A stretch of DNA of 64,000 bases from an uncultured archaeon (GTDB lineage: Archaea > Thermoproteota > Nitrososphaeria_A > Caldarchaeales > Wolframiiraptoraceae): assembly GCA_938083505.1 (NCBI GenBank), contig CALKCF010000002.1, positions 143,065 to 207,064 of the forward strand. The letters are read 5' to 3'. Under the pieces are notes generated by a model. It did not search any database. It saw nothing but the letters and a program-made list of their open reading frames with translations, and was not told the origin of the DNA. Both the position numbers and the translations under genes were made by a program. The stretch's first letter is position 1; every line of letters begins with the position of its first letter. Shown here one piece after another: positions 26,652 through 36,358 of this stretch.

Positions 26652-28583
26652 ATGGAAATATCAGCTCTTGAACTTTCCGTTCTGCTTAATGAGATATCGA
26701 ATACCCTGCTTGGGTATATAGTGGATAACGTGTATCAGCTTGATGATGGGAGTATCATTATTAAGCTAAGGGGTAAAGAAGGTAATTATGAGCTTAGGTT
26801 ATCAGCTGGCAAGTGTCTGTACTTCACACCCCATACATATCCAAAACCGAAGACACCAACAAGTCTCAGCATGAAGCTCAGAAGGTTCCTAAACGGGAGT
26901 CGACTCAAGTATTTGGAGCAGATAGACAATGAAAGGATTGCCGTCCTAGGTTTTGAGCGGAACTGTAGTTTAAAGCTGATTGTAGAACTCTTACCCAAGG
27001 GAAACTTAGTGCTCACTGATGAAACGAATAAGATTCTCGTCACACTCTTTCATATTAAGACAAAGGATAGAGAGATAGTAACAGGAAAAAATTACACACC
27101 ACCACCGCCTAGGTTCTCGCTGACAGCTCGTGTTGATGTAAGAGGAGTCGTGATGAACGCTAGCTCCAAAAAGAAGCTGGTATCATGGTTGGCATCCGAT
27201 TTGGGCCTAGGCGGCAAATATGCTGAGGAGGTGGTTGCAGTAGCTAACGTTGACAAGAACGCACCTGTAGATACACTTGACGAAAATGGAAGACGTAGAG
27301 TTGCTGAAGCTATTGAGCGCGTACTTATTGCATTCAAAGAACCGAAACCCCACGTAGCTAGGCGTGACGCAAACGTCAGGGCTGTCCCCTTTATCCTGAA
27401 GAGTCTAGAACGAGAAGGCTACTCTTTTGAATCAGTTAATTCATTTAACGAAGCAGTTGCAATAGAGTATGAGGCATTCTTAGTAAGTGAATATGAAAAT
27501 AGGATTATGAGGAATCTCAAGCAGAAGTTAAAGGAAATGCAGGAAAGTTTGGAAGCGAAAAGGGGCGCGATTAAAGAATTGGAGGCAAATATCGAACGCA
27601 TTAAAGGCGTTGCGGAGAGACTCTTTCTAGTATTGCACCGAGCGGAAAGTTTTAGGCAATCAATTAAAGAAGGGAGGACCGAATCTACGCCTGCTCTAAA
27701 AATCATCAAAGTAGATAGGGCGAGAGACATGGCAGTGATTTCTGTTAACGGCATAGAGTTTGAGCTTTTGTTAAGCGAGCCTGTTTCTAGACAGATAGAA
27801 AAGATGTTTGAGAAAGTGAAGAGGTTGAAGTTGGCAAAGGAGAGATTATTGAACGAGATAAGCAAGTTGGAGTCTGAGATTTCAAAGACAATGAGCGAGC
27901 TTGAATTAAGAAAACTCTCAGGGATTGAACATGTCAAACATAAAGTAGGTGAAAAGAAAACATGGCTTGAAAAATTCAGATGGTTTGAGACGTCAGAGGG
28001 TTTCTTGACAGTTGCTGGCAAGGATTCGTCTTCCAACATCGCATTGCTTAAAAAGTACCTACAACCTGGCGACCTAGTCTTTCATGCAGAAATAATCGGC
28101 GCTCCTGTCGTCATATTAAAAGGAGGTAGTAAGGCTAGTGAGCGCTCGATAGAAGAAGCTGCCCAGTTTGCCGCATCTTATAGTAAAGCATGGCGTGAAG
28201 GATTATCGTCTATTAACGTCTATTACGTTAAACCTGAGCAGGTGTCTTTCTCAGCACCATCTGGAGAATATCTTCCAAAGGGCTCTTTTATGGTTACGGG
28301 TAAGAGGAATTACGTTAAGACGGAACTGGCCGTTGCCTTCGGTCTTCGTAAAAGCGACGGAGTTTACGAATTAATACATGGCCCACCTTCTGCAGTAGCC
28401 GCTAAGTCTAAATCCCTTGTTAAAGTAATACCAGGTAATGAGGCGGCGGGTAGCTTAGCGCTAAAAATAGTTAGTTCGCTGTGCCGGCAGATAGAATGTG
28501 AACTGAGTAATGAGGAAAGACGTTCCTTAGCCGCATTAATAGCCCAGTTAATACCTTACGGAAAAGGCACCTTACAGAGATGA
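26652..28583 (+). CDS. rqcH: Rqc2/RqcH homologue (NFACT protein)
   Basis: About 643 residues. NFACT-N domain (SALELSVLLNEISNTLLGYIVDNVYQ), helix-hairpin-helix region, a long central coiled coil (about residues 270-400, with LKQKLKEMQESLEAKRGAIKELE) and a C-terminal NFACT-R domain (YVKPEQVSFSAPSGEYLPKGSFMVTGKRNY). Homologues bind stalled large ribosomal subunits and add C-terminal tails to the nascent chain. ATG 26652 is chosen over GTG 26643. Confidence 0.9.
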   Translation: MEISALELSVLLNEISNTLLGYIVDNVYQLDDGSIIIKLRGKEGNYELRLSAGKCLYFTPHTYPKPKTPTSLSMKLRRFLNGSRLKYLEQIDNERIAVLGFERNCSLKLIVELLPKGNLVLTDETNKILVTLFHIKTKDREIVTGKNYTPPPPRFSLTARVDVRGVVMNASSKKKLVSWLASDLGLGGKYAEEVVAVANVDKNAPVDTLDENGRRRVAEAIERVLIAFKEPKPHVARRDANVRAVPFILKSLEREGYSFESVNSFNEAVAIEYEAFLVSEYENRIMRNLKQKLKEMQESLEAKRGAIKELEANIERIKGVAERLFLVLHRAESFRQSIKEGRTESTPALKIIKVDRARDMAVISVNGIEFELLLSEPVSRQIEKMFEKVKRLKLAKERLLNEISKLESEISKTMSELELRKLSGIEHVKHKVGEKKTWLEKFRWFETSEGFLTVAGKDSSSNIALLKKYLQPGDLVFHAEIIGAPVVILKGGSKASERSIEEAAQFAASYSKAWREGLSSINVYYVKPEQVSFSAPSGEYLPKGSFMVTGKRNYVKTELAVAFGLRKSDGVYELIHGPPSAVAAKSKSLVKVIPGNEAAGSLALKIVSSLCRQIECELSNEERRSLAALIAQLIPYGKGTLQR

Positions 28584-28630
28584 CAACAAATTTAATATCT
28601 AACACCAATCACTAATCATGCAGAGGTCGG

Positions 28631-29218
28631 ATGGTTAAGCCAATTTCTCTTGCGGAAGAATTAAGGGTAAAGGACATAATGAGTAGCCCTGTGATTGATG
28701 CTGATGTTGAAGAGACCGCGGAGGATGTTGCGAACAAGATGGTACGTTACGACATAGGTAGCGTGGTAGTAACCGAGAAGGGCTTTCCAATCGGGATAAT
28801 AACGAAAAGAGACTTGGTATATAAAGTCGTTGCGAAAAACCTGAAACCGAGTGAGGTTAAGGCCAAAGATATAATGAGTAGTCCCATACACGTCGCGAAC
28901 CCAGACGACCTAATAGACAACGCATTAAGGGAGATGAATAAGTTGAAGATTGACCATCTCGCGGTCGTTCATAAGGATAAACTTGTGGGCATAATTAGCA
29001 CAACCGATATCTTGCAGGTAACACCGGAAATACTAGACATTGTTAGAGAAAAGATGAGGATGAGTAATGTGAAAGCTGGTAGTGAGACCTACACAGAAGG
29101 ATTTTGTGACGCTTGTGGTGAATGGTCAGACATGCTACTTAGAGTTGACGACCAATACCTATGTGAAGATTGTAGAATGGAACTAGAAAGAAGGGGTGGA
29201 AGAGAGTCGGAGGGTTGA
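28631..29218 (+). CDS. CBS-domain protein with C-terminal zinc ribbon
   Basis: 195 residues. Two CBS repeats (VKDIMSSPVIDADVEETAEDVANKM…IGIITKRDLV and AKDIMSSPIHVANPDDLIDNAL…LVGIISTTDIL) form one Bateman module that probably senses an adenine nucleotide. A CX2C…CX2C zinc ribbon follows (CDACGEWSDM…CEDC). Such proteins are common single-copy regulators in archaea; the target is unknown. Its stop overlaps the next gene's start (TTG 29215). Confidence 0.85.
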   Translation: MVKPISLAEELRVKDIMSSPVIDADVEETAEDVANKMVRYDIGSVVVTEKGFPIGIITKRDLVYKVVAKNLKPSEVKAKDIMSSPIHVANPDDLIDNALREMNKLKIDHLAVVHKDKLVGIISTTDILQVTPEILDIVREKMRMSNVKAGSETYTEGFCDACGEWSDMLLRVDDQYLCEDCRMELERRGGRESEG

Positions 29219-29655
29219 TTCAAGAGAAGAGGTTTTTGGTTAACTCTATGTTAGGAAGTCTTGTAACTTGGCTTAGAATTCTGGGCTACGATACAAAATA
29301 CTGGAAAGGGGATGATAAGGAGATGATCGAGATAGCGAAGAAGGAAGGAAGGATAATTCTAACAAAGGACAAGGGTGTTGTAAGGTCTGCTGAGAGGGGC
29401 GGTATACCTGTGCTAAATTTATCGAACTCGAACATACCAGAAGCTCTAGCGAAAATTGCTGAAACTTTTGAAATAGATTTGGAATTTGACGGGAATAGAA
29501 CGCGTTGCCCTATATGTAACACACCGTTAAAGAGTTACGATTCCCGTTGGCTTTGCGGTAGGTGTGGAAAGGAGTATTGGATAGGAAGTCACTGGGCTGA
29601 TATAAGCAAGAAGTTATCAGAGGCAAGAAAGATATATTTAAGAAGTAAAAGTTAA
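29215..29655 (+). CDS. Mut7-C RNase domain protein (DUF82)
   Basis: 146 residues. The PIN-like Mut7-C pattern is clear: VNSMLGSLVTWLRILGYDT, an acidic cluster GDDKEMIE, ILTKDKGV, and a C-terminal zinc ribbon CPICNTPL…CGRCGKEYWIGSHW. It is a probable ribonuclease acting on structured RNA. It is translationally coupled to the CBS gene. Confidence 0.88.
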   Translation: MIQEKRFLVNSMLGSLVTWLRILGYDTKYWKGDDKEMIEIAKKEGRIILTKDKGVVRSAERGGIPVLNLSNSNIPEALAKIAETFEIDLEFDGNRTRCPICNTPLKSYDSRWLCGRCGKEYWIGSHWADISKKLSEARKIYLRSKS

Positions 29656-29705
29656 TGATAACCATGTACTAAAACAAATAATAACAAGCTCTTTAACATT
29701 ATGTT

Positions 29706-30329
29706 TTGATGAGTTTGCTGAGTTTGGATGAGGGTGTAAAGCTCGTAAAGCTTGCAAGGACCGCGATACAAGGATATTTAAAACATGGTAAAATACACAT
29801 GGTAGCTGACGAAGGTGGAATTCCGACAAAGAAAACAGGGGTGTTCGTCTCGCTTTACACATACCCCGAATGTGAGCTTAGGGGCTGTATAGGCTTTCCT
29901 TTACCGGTGATGAGTCTTCCAGAGGCCACGGTGAAGGCTGCGATCGCCGCGGCGACTGAAGACCCCAGATTTCCACCCGTAGAGCCCGCCGAGATTGATA
30001 GAATTGTAATAGAGGTGAGCGTGCTAAGCGTTCCGGAGAAGATAGAATTTACGGATCCAAAAGAGTTGCCGTCTAAGATTATCATAGGAAGGGACGGTTT
30101 GATGATAAAGAGCAGTCGAGGTTCTGGATTACTTCTTCCCCAAGTGCCAGTGGAATATGGATGGGATTCTGAAGAGTTTCTGTGTCACCTTTGCATGAAG
30201 GCAGGTCTGCCAGCTACTTATTGGCTGACCGGAAAGTTTGATATTTATAGATTCACTGCCGAGATATTCGCTGAAGAGAGTCCAGGAGGGAAAGTTATCA
30301 AGAAAGAGCTGAAGGGTTGTGAAGTTTGA
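29706..30329 (+). CDS. AMMECR1 family protein
   Basis: 207 residues. The signature LRGCIGFPLP, VKAAIAAATEDPRFPP, EVSVLS and LLLPQVPVEYGWDSEEFL identify the AMMECR1 family. Function is unsettled; the conserved pocket suggests an enzyme or RNA-related role. It overlaps the glycosyltransferase-like gene by 4 nt. Confidence 0.92.
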   Translation: MMSLLSLDEGVKLVKLARTAIQGYLKHGKIHMVADEGGIPTKKTGVFVSLYTYPECELRGCIGFPLPVMSLPEATVKAAIAAATEDPRFPPVEPAEIDRIVIEVSVLSVPEKIEFTDPKELPSKIIIGRDGLMIKSSRGSGLLLPQVPVEYGWDSEEFLCHLCMKAGLPATYWLTGKFDIYRFTAEIFAEESPGGKVIKKELKGCEV

Positions 30330-31489
30330 GGGCGTACTTTGGTGTCTGCGGAATTGGCATGGGTCATGCAGCCAGGAGCTCGCTTCTCATTAGATCGTTA
30401 GTTAAAAATAGATGGGAAGTTGCAGTTTCGTGCTACGGCGACGGTGTAGAATACTTCGAGGCTCTTGGCATCCCTGTTAATAAGATCAACCCAGTATCTT
30501 ATGGTGTCCTTCCGGATGGTAAAGTCAGCATAAAGATGACTATATTTAAAAATCTTAACCTTCCGCTCAAGGTATCATTCCAGACTGCAAGAGAAGTTTC
30601 CAACATATCTTGTTTTAATCCTTCCGTTGTTATATCCGACACTAGGATATCAACAATCATAGCTGCAAAGTTGTTGGGCTACCCTGTCATGCTTATACTC
30701 AACCAATTTAATGTATTGGTGGAATACCACAAGTATAAAACACTAGTTGAACTCGTCGAAGGTGGTGCGCAAATCGTCACCAAGTTTTGGGAGATGGCAG
30801 ACAGGATCGTGATATCGGATTTTCCACCACCTTACACTATATCGCGAGCTAACCTTCTGCTGAGTGATGTCGCAAAGTCGAAGAGTACATTCATAGGTCC
30901 GTTATTCGATACATCGGGGCAAAACCTGTTAACGAAAGAAGAGGTCTGTAAGAAATACAGAATTCCACCGGAGAAGCCGTTGATTTTTGCACATATTAGT
31001 GGACCGGTACTTGAGAAGCTCACACTTGCTGAAAAACTTGTTAAAATTGTTAGAAAACTTGACAAATACTTCTTTGTCATAACACTCGCAGAGCCAAAGG
31101 CATCTAACGTAAAAAGAGAGAAAAACATTCTACTCATGAATTGGGTCGAAAATCCTGACGAACTTTACAATGTATCCGATGTGGTCATATCGAGATCAGG
31201 GCATGGAAGCATTACGAAGGCGCTAGCGTTCGGAAAGCCCATGGTATTAATACCCATAAGGGCTCATGGTGAGCAGAAGTCAAACGCCGAATCGGTTGCA
31301 AAACATGGTGCTGGTATATTAATTGATGAAGATGAATTAGACGAGAGTGTCCTTGAAAGTGCATTAGATAGAATTCTTAACGAGGATGCGTACTTAAAGA
31401 TTGCCCTTTCTTTCAAGAGGTTGATGGAAAGGCTGGACCCCGTAAACGTCACAATCTCGATGATTGAGAAATTAGCGCATAAACCTTAA
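30326..31489 (+). CDS. GT28/MurG-like glycosyltransferase
   Basis: 387 residues, GT-B fold. The N-terminal GVCGIGMGHAARSSLLI motif and the C-terminal nucleotide-sugar site VVISRSGHGSITKALAFGKPMVLIPIRAHGEQKSNA resemble MurG and related UDP-sugar transferases. The acceptor is unknown and may be a lipid or glycan precursor. TTG start overlapping AMMECR1; last gene of the CBS/Mut7-C/AMMECR1/GT unit; convergent with rdgB, overlapping by 18 nt. Confidence 0.8.
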   Translation: MRAYFGVCGIGMGHAARSSLLIRSLVKNRWEVAVSCYGDGVEYFEALGIPVNKINPVSYGVLPDGKVSIKMTIFKNLNLPLKVSFQTAREVSNISCFNPSVVISDTRISTIIAAKLLGYPVMLILNQFNVLVEYHKYKTLVELVEGGAQIVTKFWEMADRIVISDFPPPYTISRANLLLSDVAKSKSTFIGPLFDTSGQNLLTKEEVCKKYRIPPEKPLIFAHISGPVLEKLTLAEKLVKIVRKLDKYFFVITLAEPKASNVKREKNILLMNWVENPDELYNVSDVVISRSGHGSITKALAFGKPMVLIPIRAHGEQKSNAESVAKHGAGILIDEDELDESVLESALDRILNEDAYLKIALSFKRLMERLDPVNVTISMIEKLAHKP

Positions 31490-32032
31490 CCACTCAACAA
31501 GCAGTCTGAGAGATTTCCCTCTATGTGATACTGCGTTCTTCTCTTCAGTAGTCATCTCGGCGAAGGTCTTCCCATAACCTTCTTCTGGCACAAATATAGG
31601 GTCAAAGCCGAAACCACTCGACCCTTTAGGTTCATGAGAAATTTTTCCAATGCATACACCGCTGAAAAGTGAAGGGGGTTCTCCGGATATCTTGCATGCT
31701 ATGCATGACTTAAAGAACGCTGCCCTATTTTCTTTTTCCTCCATCAGCTTCAGTATGCCGGTGACACCTATCGTTCTATAGACGTAAGACGAGTAAGGTC
31801 CCGGGAAACCGTTTAGGCATTCAATGAAAAGACCGGCGTCCTCAACGAACACCGGCTTCTTTAAAACCCCATAAGCCTCTTCGCAGCTCCTCATCGCTAT
31901 TTCCTCAAGATTGTCGGATTGTATCTCGGTAAGCTTTATTGCACACACATCTATCTCAATACCAAAAGTTTTCAGCAGGTTCCTGACCTCATTAGCCTTC
32001 CCTCTGTTTGTTGTCACGAAGGTTAACCTCAA
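31472..32032 (-). CDS. XTP/dITP pyrophosphatase (RdgB/HAM1 family)
   Basis: 186 residues. FVTTNRGKANEVRNLL, EDAGLFIECLNGFPGPYSSYV, GSSGFGFDPIFVPEEGYGKTFAEM and a final SHRGKSLRLL are the family motifs. It hydrolyses non-canonical purine triphosphates to monophosphates. It overlaps the Bud32 gene by 4 nt and is last in a Kae1-Bud32-RdgB operon, an arrangement seen in other archaea. Confidence 0.93.
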   Translation of the reverse strand: MRLTFVTTNRGKANEVRNLLKTFGIEIDVCAIKLTEIQSDNLEEIAMRSCEEAYGVLKKPVFVEDAGLFIECLNGFPGPYSSYVYRTIGVTGILKLMEEKENRAAFFKSCIACKISGEPPSLFSGVCIGKISHEPKGSSGFGFDPIFVPEEGYGKTFAEMTTEEKNAVSHRGKSLRLLVEWLRFMR

Positions 32033-32709
32033 CGCTTCCTCGTCCCCCTCTCCACGTATCTTCCTCTCGATTTTATTTCCTTAACTTTTTCCAAGACTTC
32101 GTGTATCATGTCACCTAAAACTGTCTTGTAACCTTCTAAGAAATGCTGCATGAACCTATCCCTTACGCCGTAATGGGTGCTTTGAAGAGACCTGTCAAGT
32201 AGGTGGATGTCGACGGCAAACTCCTCGATGTCCTTAGTGAAAGTGGCCAAGCCGAAGTCAATGAGGTAGGGATTCATTTGCTCGTCAACTATCACATTAG
32301 AGAGCGTTAGGTCACCATGTGCTATACCACCGTTGTGCAGCATACCTGTAAGAACGCCAACTTGTCTTGCAAGCAGCGATAGAGCTTCTTGGTTTAAGTT
32401 CCCTATGATGTTCCTCGCCTCTACGCCGCGTATCCTTTGCATGTATATCGTCGCGTCTTCTAGATCCACGAGGATTACCACCGGACATGCCACACCATGC
32501 TTTTTGGCCTCGGAGATTATTCTTGCCTCGGAGGCTGTCCTTTGCATCCTTATCTCTTTGTCAAGTAATGGGTGCCTGTAAATTTTGGGTATCCTCCTCT
32601 TAGCCACGAGTTCTATACCGTTCCAGTTCAACGTATATATCGTTGCCTCAGCACCAAGTCTTATAATCGCCGTAGGTTCCCCTAATCTCAACAACCCAGC
32701 ATCACTCAA
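32029..32709 (-). CDS. bud32: KEOPS kinase/ATPase Bud32
   Basis: 226 residues, small RIO-like kinase fold: LGAEATIYTLNW (glycine loop), VAKRRIPK (Lys), HGDLTLSNVIVD (catalytic loop) and LIDFGLA (DFG). In KEOPS it supports Kae1 in making the t6A base at position 37 of ANN-decoding tRNAs. It is encoded separately from Kae1, not fused as in some archaea, but the genes overlap by 8 nt. Confidence 0.93.
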   Translation of the reverse strand: MSDAGLLRLGEPTAIIRLGAEATIYTLNWNGIELVAKRRIPKIYRHPLLDKEIRMQRTASEARIISEAKKHGVACPVVILVDLEDATIYMQRIRGVEARNIIGNLNQEALSLLARQVGVLTGMLHNGGIAHGDLTLSNVIVDEQMNPYLIDFGLATFTKDIEEFAVDIHLLDRSLQSTHYGVRDRFMQHFLEGYKTVLGDMIHEVLEKVKEIKSRGRYVERGTRKR

Positions 32710-33745
32710 ACCATCTGACTTCTATCTCATCTATCCTTATCCTAGGCTTAATCCTGCTGTCCTCAACGTCAACCGTCATGCCAGACATGAGTTGCAGGAC
32801 ACCGTTCCAAGCTATCATCGCACCGTTATCTCCGGCATACTCATCGGATATTGTGTAAACTTTGGCTCCGCGTTCCTTTGCCATGATCTCGAGCATACTC
32901 TTTAGTCTTTTGCTCCTTGCAAGACCACCGACCACAAGTATCTCATTTTTTGCAGTATAGGCAACGGCCCTCTCGGTCACCTCGGTCAGCATGCTGTACA
33001 CAGTTTCTGTCAAACCATAGCACACGTCTTCCAGCGCGACTCCTTGCTTAAGCTTCAAAAGGGCAGCAGTCAGCAGACCTGAGAAGGATACATCCATACC
33101 CTTAACAGTGTAGGGAAGTTGGACGAACGACTTTGCTCTTTCAGCTACAAGTTCTGGTATCGGCATGGGCCCTATGCCTGCTTTTATGCCGAAAGTGTCG
33201 AGACAGTTACCAGCCGCTATGTCCAACGTTTCACCGAATATCCTGTACCTTCCCGCGTTAAATGCAGCTATCAACGTGTTACCACCGGCCACGTAAAGGA
33301 CCACTGGATCTCTGCAACCTGTGACCAATCTTCCAATCTCAATATGGGCAACGCCGTGATTCACCGCTATGAGAGGCTTATTAAGGCTAAGGGCAAGCGT
33401 CCTGGCAATTGTTGCGCCGGTCCTTAAGCAAGGGCCGAGACCGGGACCGACAGAGAACGCTATGCCGTCTAACTCACCAAGAGAGATCCCTGCTTTTGAT
33501 ATACCAGCTCTAAGGGTCTCAGGAGCTACGCGTGTGTGGTGCTGCGCCGCCTCCCTCGGATGTATGCCACCTTTGGAAGGCCTATAGACCCTATTCTCGT
33601 TAGCCAATATCCGGCCGTCTGACGAGGCTATACCAACGCCGAAAGTGTGTGCTGTAGATTCTATACCTAGGACTATTTTCTTGTCGCCCTTCAACCCACT
33701 TCTGGGAGAGATAATGGCTAAGATGTTTATCATCCTTATGAGCAT
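32702..33745 (-). CDS. kae1: KEOPS tRNA threonylcarbamoyltransferase Kae1
   Basis: IVLGIESTAHTFGVGIA, the metal-binding HPREAAQHHTRVAP, VGPGLGPCL, YVAGGNTLI and GDNGAMIAWNG define Kae1. It transfers the threonylcarbamoyl group in t6A synthesis. The track's 500-residue ORF runs back over the aIF5B start on the other strand and is too long. Candidate starts are ATG 33745 (347 aa, about 28 nt after a weak CATTTAATGG box), ATG 33733 and TTG 33694 (330 aa, nearest the family length). I give the first, with low certainty on the start. Confidence 0.9.
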   Translation of the reverse strand: MLIRMINILAIISPRSGLKGDKKIVLGIESTAHTFGVGIASSDGRILANENRVYRPSKGGIHPREAAQHHTRVAPETLRAGISKAGISLGELDGIAFSVGPGLGPCLRTGATIARTLALSLNKPLIAVNHGVAHIEIGRLVTGCRDPVVLYVAGGNTLIAAFNAGRYRIFGETLDIAAGNCLDTFGIKAGIGPMPIPELVAERAKSFVQLPYTVKGMDVSFSGLLTAALLKLKQGVALEDVCYGLTETVYSMLTEVTERAVAYTAKNEILVVGGLARSKRLKSMLEIMAKERGAKVYTISDEYAGDNGAMIAWNGVLQLMSGMTVDVEDSRIKPRIRIDEIEVRWFE

Positions 33746-33812
33746 CCAAACGACCAAAAGGGCAAAAAGACCCATTAAATGGTAGACAGGGATAAATCGT
33801 TGTAGACAGGAC

Positions 33813-35588
33813 ATGCGGCTGAGGCAGCCGATAGTAGTTGTGTTGGGACACGTTGACCATGGTAAGACAAGTCTACTTGATAAAATGAGGGGCACGCTGG
33901 TGGCGGCAAGGGAGGCTGGCGGGATAACACAACACATAGGCGCAAGCCTCTTTCCGCTCGACGCGATAATTTCGACGTGTAAAGCGCTACTCGGAGAGAT
34001 TAAGGTACAGCTGAAGGTTCCGGGCTTGCTCTTCGTTGACACACCAGGCCATGCGGCCTTTGCCAACTTGAGGAAAAGGGGGGGTTCAATAGCCGACTTA
34101 GCAATACTAGTCGTGGACGTGATGAAGGGAATACAGGAGCAGACACTTGAAAGTTTGGAACTGCTCAAGGTGAGGAAGACACCATTCGTCGTGGCCGTGA
34201 ACAAGATCGACTTGATACCAGGCTGGAAGTCTGTCGAGTACGAGCCCTTCCCTAAAGCATTCCAGAGACAGGGTCAAGCCGTGAAGGACGAGCTCGAACG
34301 AAGGCTCTACATGATGATCGGCGAGTTTGCAAGTCTTGGCTTTAGGGCGGACGTCTACACTAGGATTACATCATTCGCTACCACAGTCGCTATGGTCCCG
34401 GTGAGTGCTAAGAGCGGCGAGGGTACACCGGACTTACTTCTCGTACTTTTAGGACTTGCTCAAGCGTTCATGAAAGACCAGCTTATCCTCCATGAGGATG
34501 CACCAGCAGAGGGGGTTGTGTTAGAGATAACAGAAGAGGAGGGGCTCGGTACAACAGTCAATGCAATAATATACGATGGTGTACTGAAGGTTGGTGACAG
34601 AATAGCTCTGCTCGGTCCAGCCGGTGCATTTACAACAAAAGTAAAAGCCATATTGATGCCGAAACCTCTCGATGAAATGCGAGACCCGAAGGATAGGTTC
34701 AAACCGATAGAGCGCGTCTTAGCCGCCGCTGGTTTAAAACTTGTGGCTGAGAAGTTGGACAAAACGTACCCGGGCTCGCCCATATATGCGATCGGTCGGA
34801 ATGAAAAAGAGATACTTGAAAGAATTACAAAAGAAGTGAGTGAGTTTAAGCTCTTTACAGACAAAGTGGGCATCGTGCTCAAGGCTGACACGCTTGGCTC
34901 ACTTGAAGCGGCTGTTAACTTTCTCCATGAAAGAGGAGTGCAGATAAGAGTTGCTGACATAGGTGAGTTATCAAAAAGGGATATAGTCGAAGCGGAAGTT
35001 GTCAGGACTAAGGATGAGCTATGCGGTGTTATTTTAGCGTTTAACGTTAAGGTCGACCCGGATCTTGAGCGTGAAGCCAACAGTAGAGGTATCAGAATCT
35101 TCAAATCAAATGTTCTCTTTAGACTTGTGGAAGAATATATGAATTGGGTGAGACAGGAGAAAGATAGGAGAGAGGCCATACAGTTCGAGTCTATCACGAA
35201 GCCTGGTAAGATAAGGATACTTCCGGGCTATGTGTTCAGGAGAAGCAACCCGGCCATAGTGGGTGTGGAAGTCTTAGGTGGAAGGATTAGACCAAAATAT
35301 GCGTTAATGAATTCTGATGGCAAGCACGTTGCTACGATATCACAAATACAGGACAGGGGTCAGAGCATACCTGAGGCCACAGTTGGCATGAGTGTCGCCA
35401 TCTCTATGAAGGAACCTACCGTTGGAAGACATGTGAAAGAAGGGGAGATACTTTACACAGTAATACCGGAAAACGAGGCGCGATTGCTCTTCAAGTCTTT
35501 TGCCAGTAGATTAACAGAAGACGAGAGGGCAGTACTCGACGAGATAGCCCAGATAATCAGGAAGAGCAACCCCCTTTGGGCCAGATAG
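33813..35588 (+). CDS. infB: Translation initiation factor aIF5B (IF-2)
   Basis: 591 residues. GTPase motifs VLGHVDHGKTSLLD (G1), DTPGHAAF (G3) and VAVNKIDL (G4), then the domain II to IV layout of aIF5B. It promotes subunit joining. No intein in the G domain, where archaeal homologues often have one. It heads a translation operon followed 54 nt later by eS6 and then eS24 and eS27. Confidence 0.95.
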   Translation: MRLRQPIVVVLGHVDHGKTSLLDKMRGTLVAAREAGGITQHIGASLFPLDAIISTCKALLGEIKVQLKVPGLLFVDTPGHAAFANLRKRGGSIADLAILVVDVMKGIQEQTLESLELLKVRKTPFVVAVNKIDLIPGWKSVEYEPFPKAFQRQGQAVKDELERRLYMMIGEFASLGFRADVYTRITSFATTVAMVPVSAKSGEGTPDLLLVLLGLAQAFMKDQLILHEDAPAEGVVLEITEEEGLGTTVNAIIYDGVLKVGDRIALLGPAGAFTTKVKAILMPKPLDEMRDPKDRFKPIERVLAAAGLKLVAEKLDKTYPGSPIYAIGRNEKEILERITKEVSEFKLFTDKVGIVLKADTLGSLEAAVNFLHERGVQIRVADIGELSKRDIVEAEVVRTKDELCGVILAFNVKVDPDLEREANSRGIRIFKSNVLFRLVEEYMNWVRQEKDRREAIQFESITKPGKIRILPGYVFRRSNPAIVGVEVLGGRIRPKYALMNSDGKHVATISQIQDRGQSIPEATVGMSVAISMKEPTVGRHVKEGEILYTVIPENEARLLFKSFASRLTEDERAVLDEIAQIIRKSNPLWAR

Positions 35589-35642
35589 TTGAGACTTATT
35601 AAGAACCTATTAATTAACGAGTATAAACCTGGAGGTGCTTCA

Positions 35643-36053
35643 TTGTCGGAGAAGAAAGCCGGTCCTAGGCTCGTCCTGTCCGACCCGTCTACGGGTAAGG
35701 CGCAAACGCTTCAACTAATGCCGCAACAGTTTTCGCTATTCATAGGGAAGAAAATAGGCGATGAGTTAGATGGCTCGATACTTGGAAAGTCCGGCTTCAA
35801 AATCAGGATAACAGGCGGTACGGACGTAGACGGCTTTCCTATGAGACCGGATGTGAGCGGCCCGAGAAAAGTGAGGCTGCTCCTTTCTGGAGGAGTTGGC
35901 TTCCATCCAAGGGAAAAGCCGCCTTCTAAAAAGAAGAAGAAAAGGAATAGAAGGAAGAAGGGGGGGCTTAGAAAAAGGGTGACGGTGAGGGGGAACATGA
36001 TAAGCGATGCAATCGCACAAATAAACGCCGTCTTAATACCTGCAAGTGGGTGA
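35643..36053 (+). CDS. rps6e: Ribosomal protein eS6
   Basis: About 136 residues from TTG 35643, preceded by a ggaggtg ribosome binding site. The track start at TTG 35589 adds unconserved residues. LVLSDPSTGKAQTLQL, GKKIGDELDG, KIRITGGTDVDGFPMRPDV and GPRKVRLLLSGGVGFHP are eS6 signatures; the C-terminus is very basic. Its stop overlaps the GTG of eS24. Confidence 0.92.
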   Translation: MSEKKAGPRLVLSDPSTGKAQTLQLMPQQFSLFIGKKIGDELDGSILGKSGFKIRITGGTDVDGFPMRPDVSGPRKVRLLLSGGVGFHPREKPPSKKKKKRNRRKKGGLRKRVTVRGNMISDAIAQINAVLIPASG

Positions 36054-36358
36054 TTCTCGTGATTAAGTTATCAATAGTTTCAGAATTTTACAACAAGTTG
36101 CTCCACCGGAAGGACATCAAGATGTTAGTAGATTATGATGGAGCAACACCTAAGAAGACTGAGTTGTTGAAGCTCATAGCTGATCACCTTAAAATACCGG
36201 ATGACAGGATAGCAATCGTTAAAATGGAGAACCTTTTTGGACAGCACAGGCTTGCAGTGCACTGTCACATCTACGACACGGCAGAAGACATGAAAAAGTA
36301 TGAGAGGGAGTATGTTTTAAAAAGGCAGGAGGTGGAAGTTTCTGGGAAGACAGGCTAA
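36050..36358 (+). CDS. rps24e: Ribosomal protein eS24
   Basis: 102 residues (or 99 from the GTG at 36059, which better fits the family N-terminus). KLSIVSEFYNKLLHRKDIKMLVDYDGATPKKTELLKLIAD and VKMENLFGQHRLAVHCHIYD match eS24. The start codon overlaps the eS6 stop, and the eS27 gene begins inside its 3' end. Confidence 0.92.
   Translation: MILVIKLSIVSEFYNKLLHRKDIKMLVDYDGATPKKTELLKLIADHLKIPDDRIAIVKMENLFGQHRLAVHCHIYDTAEDMKKYEREYVLKRQEVEVSGKTG
36327..36334 (+). promoter_or_regulatory. Ribosome binding site that fixes an unusual CTG start
   Basis: AGGAGGTG is fully complementary to the 16S 3' end and lies 7 nt before CTG 36342 in the eS27 frame. No ATG, GTG or TTG is at suitable distance. Confidence 0.6.

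Noticed and set aside
33746-34204. N-terminal extension of the Kae1 ORF
   Set aside because: It lies antisense to the conserved aIF5B G domain and has no family match; Kae1 proteins are about 325-350 residues.
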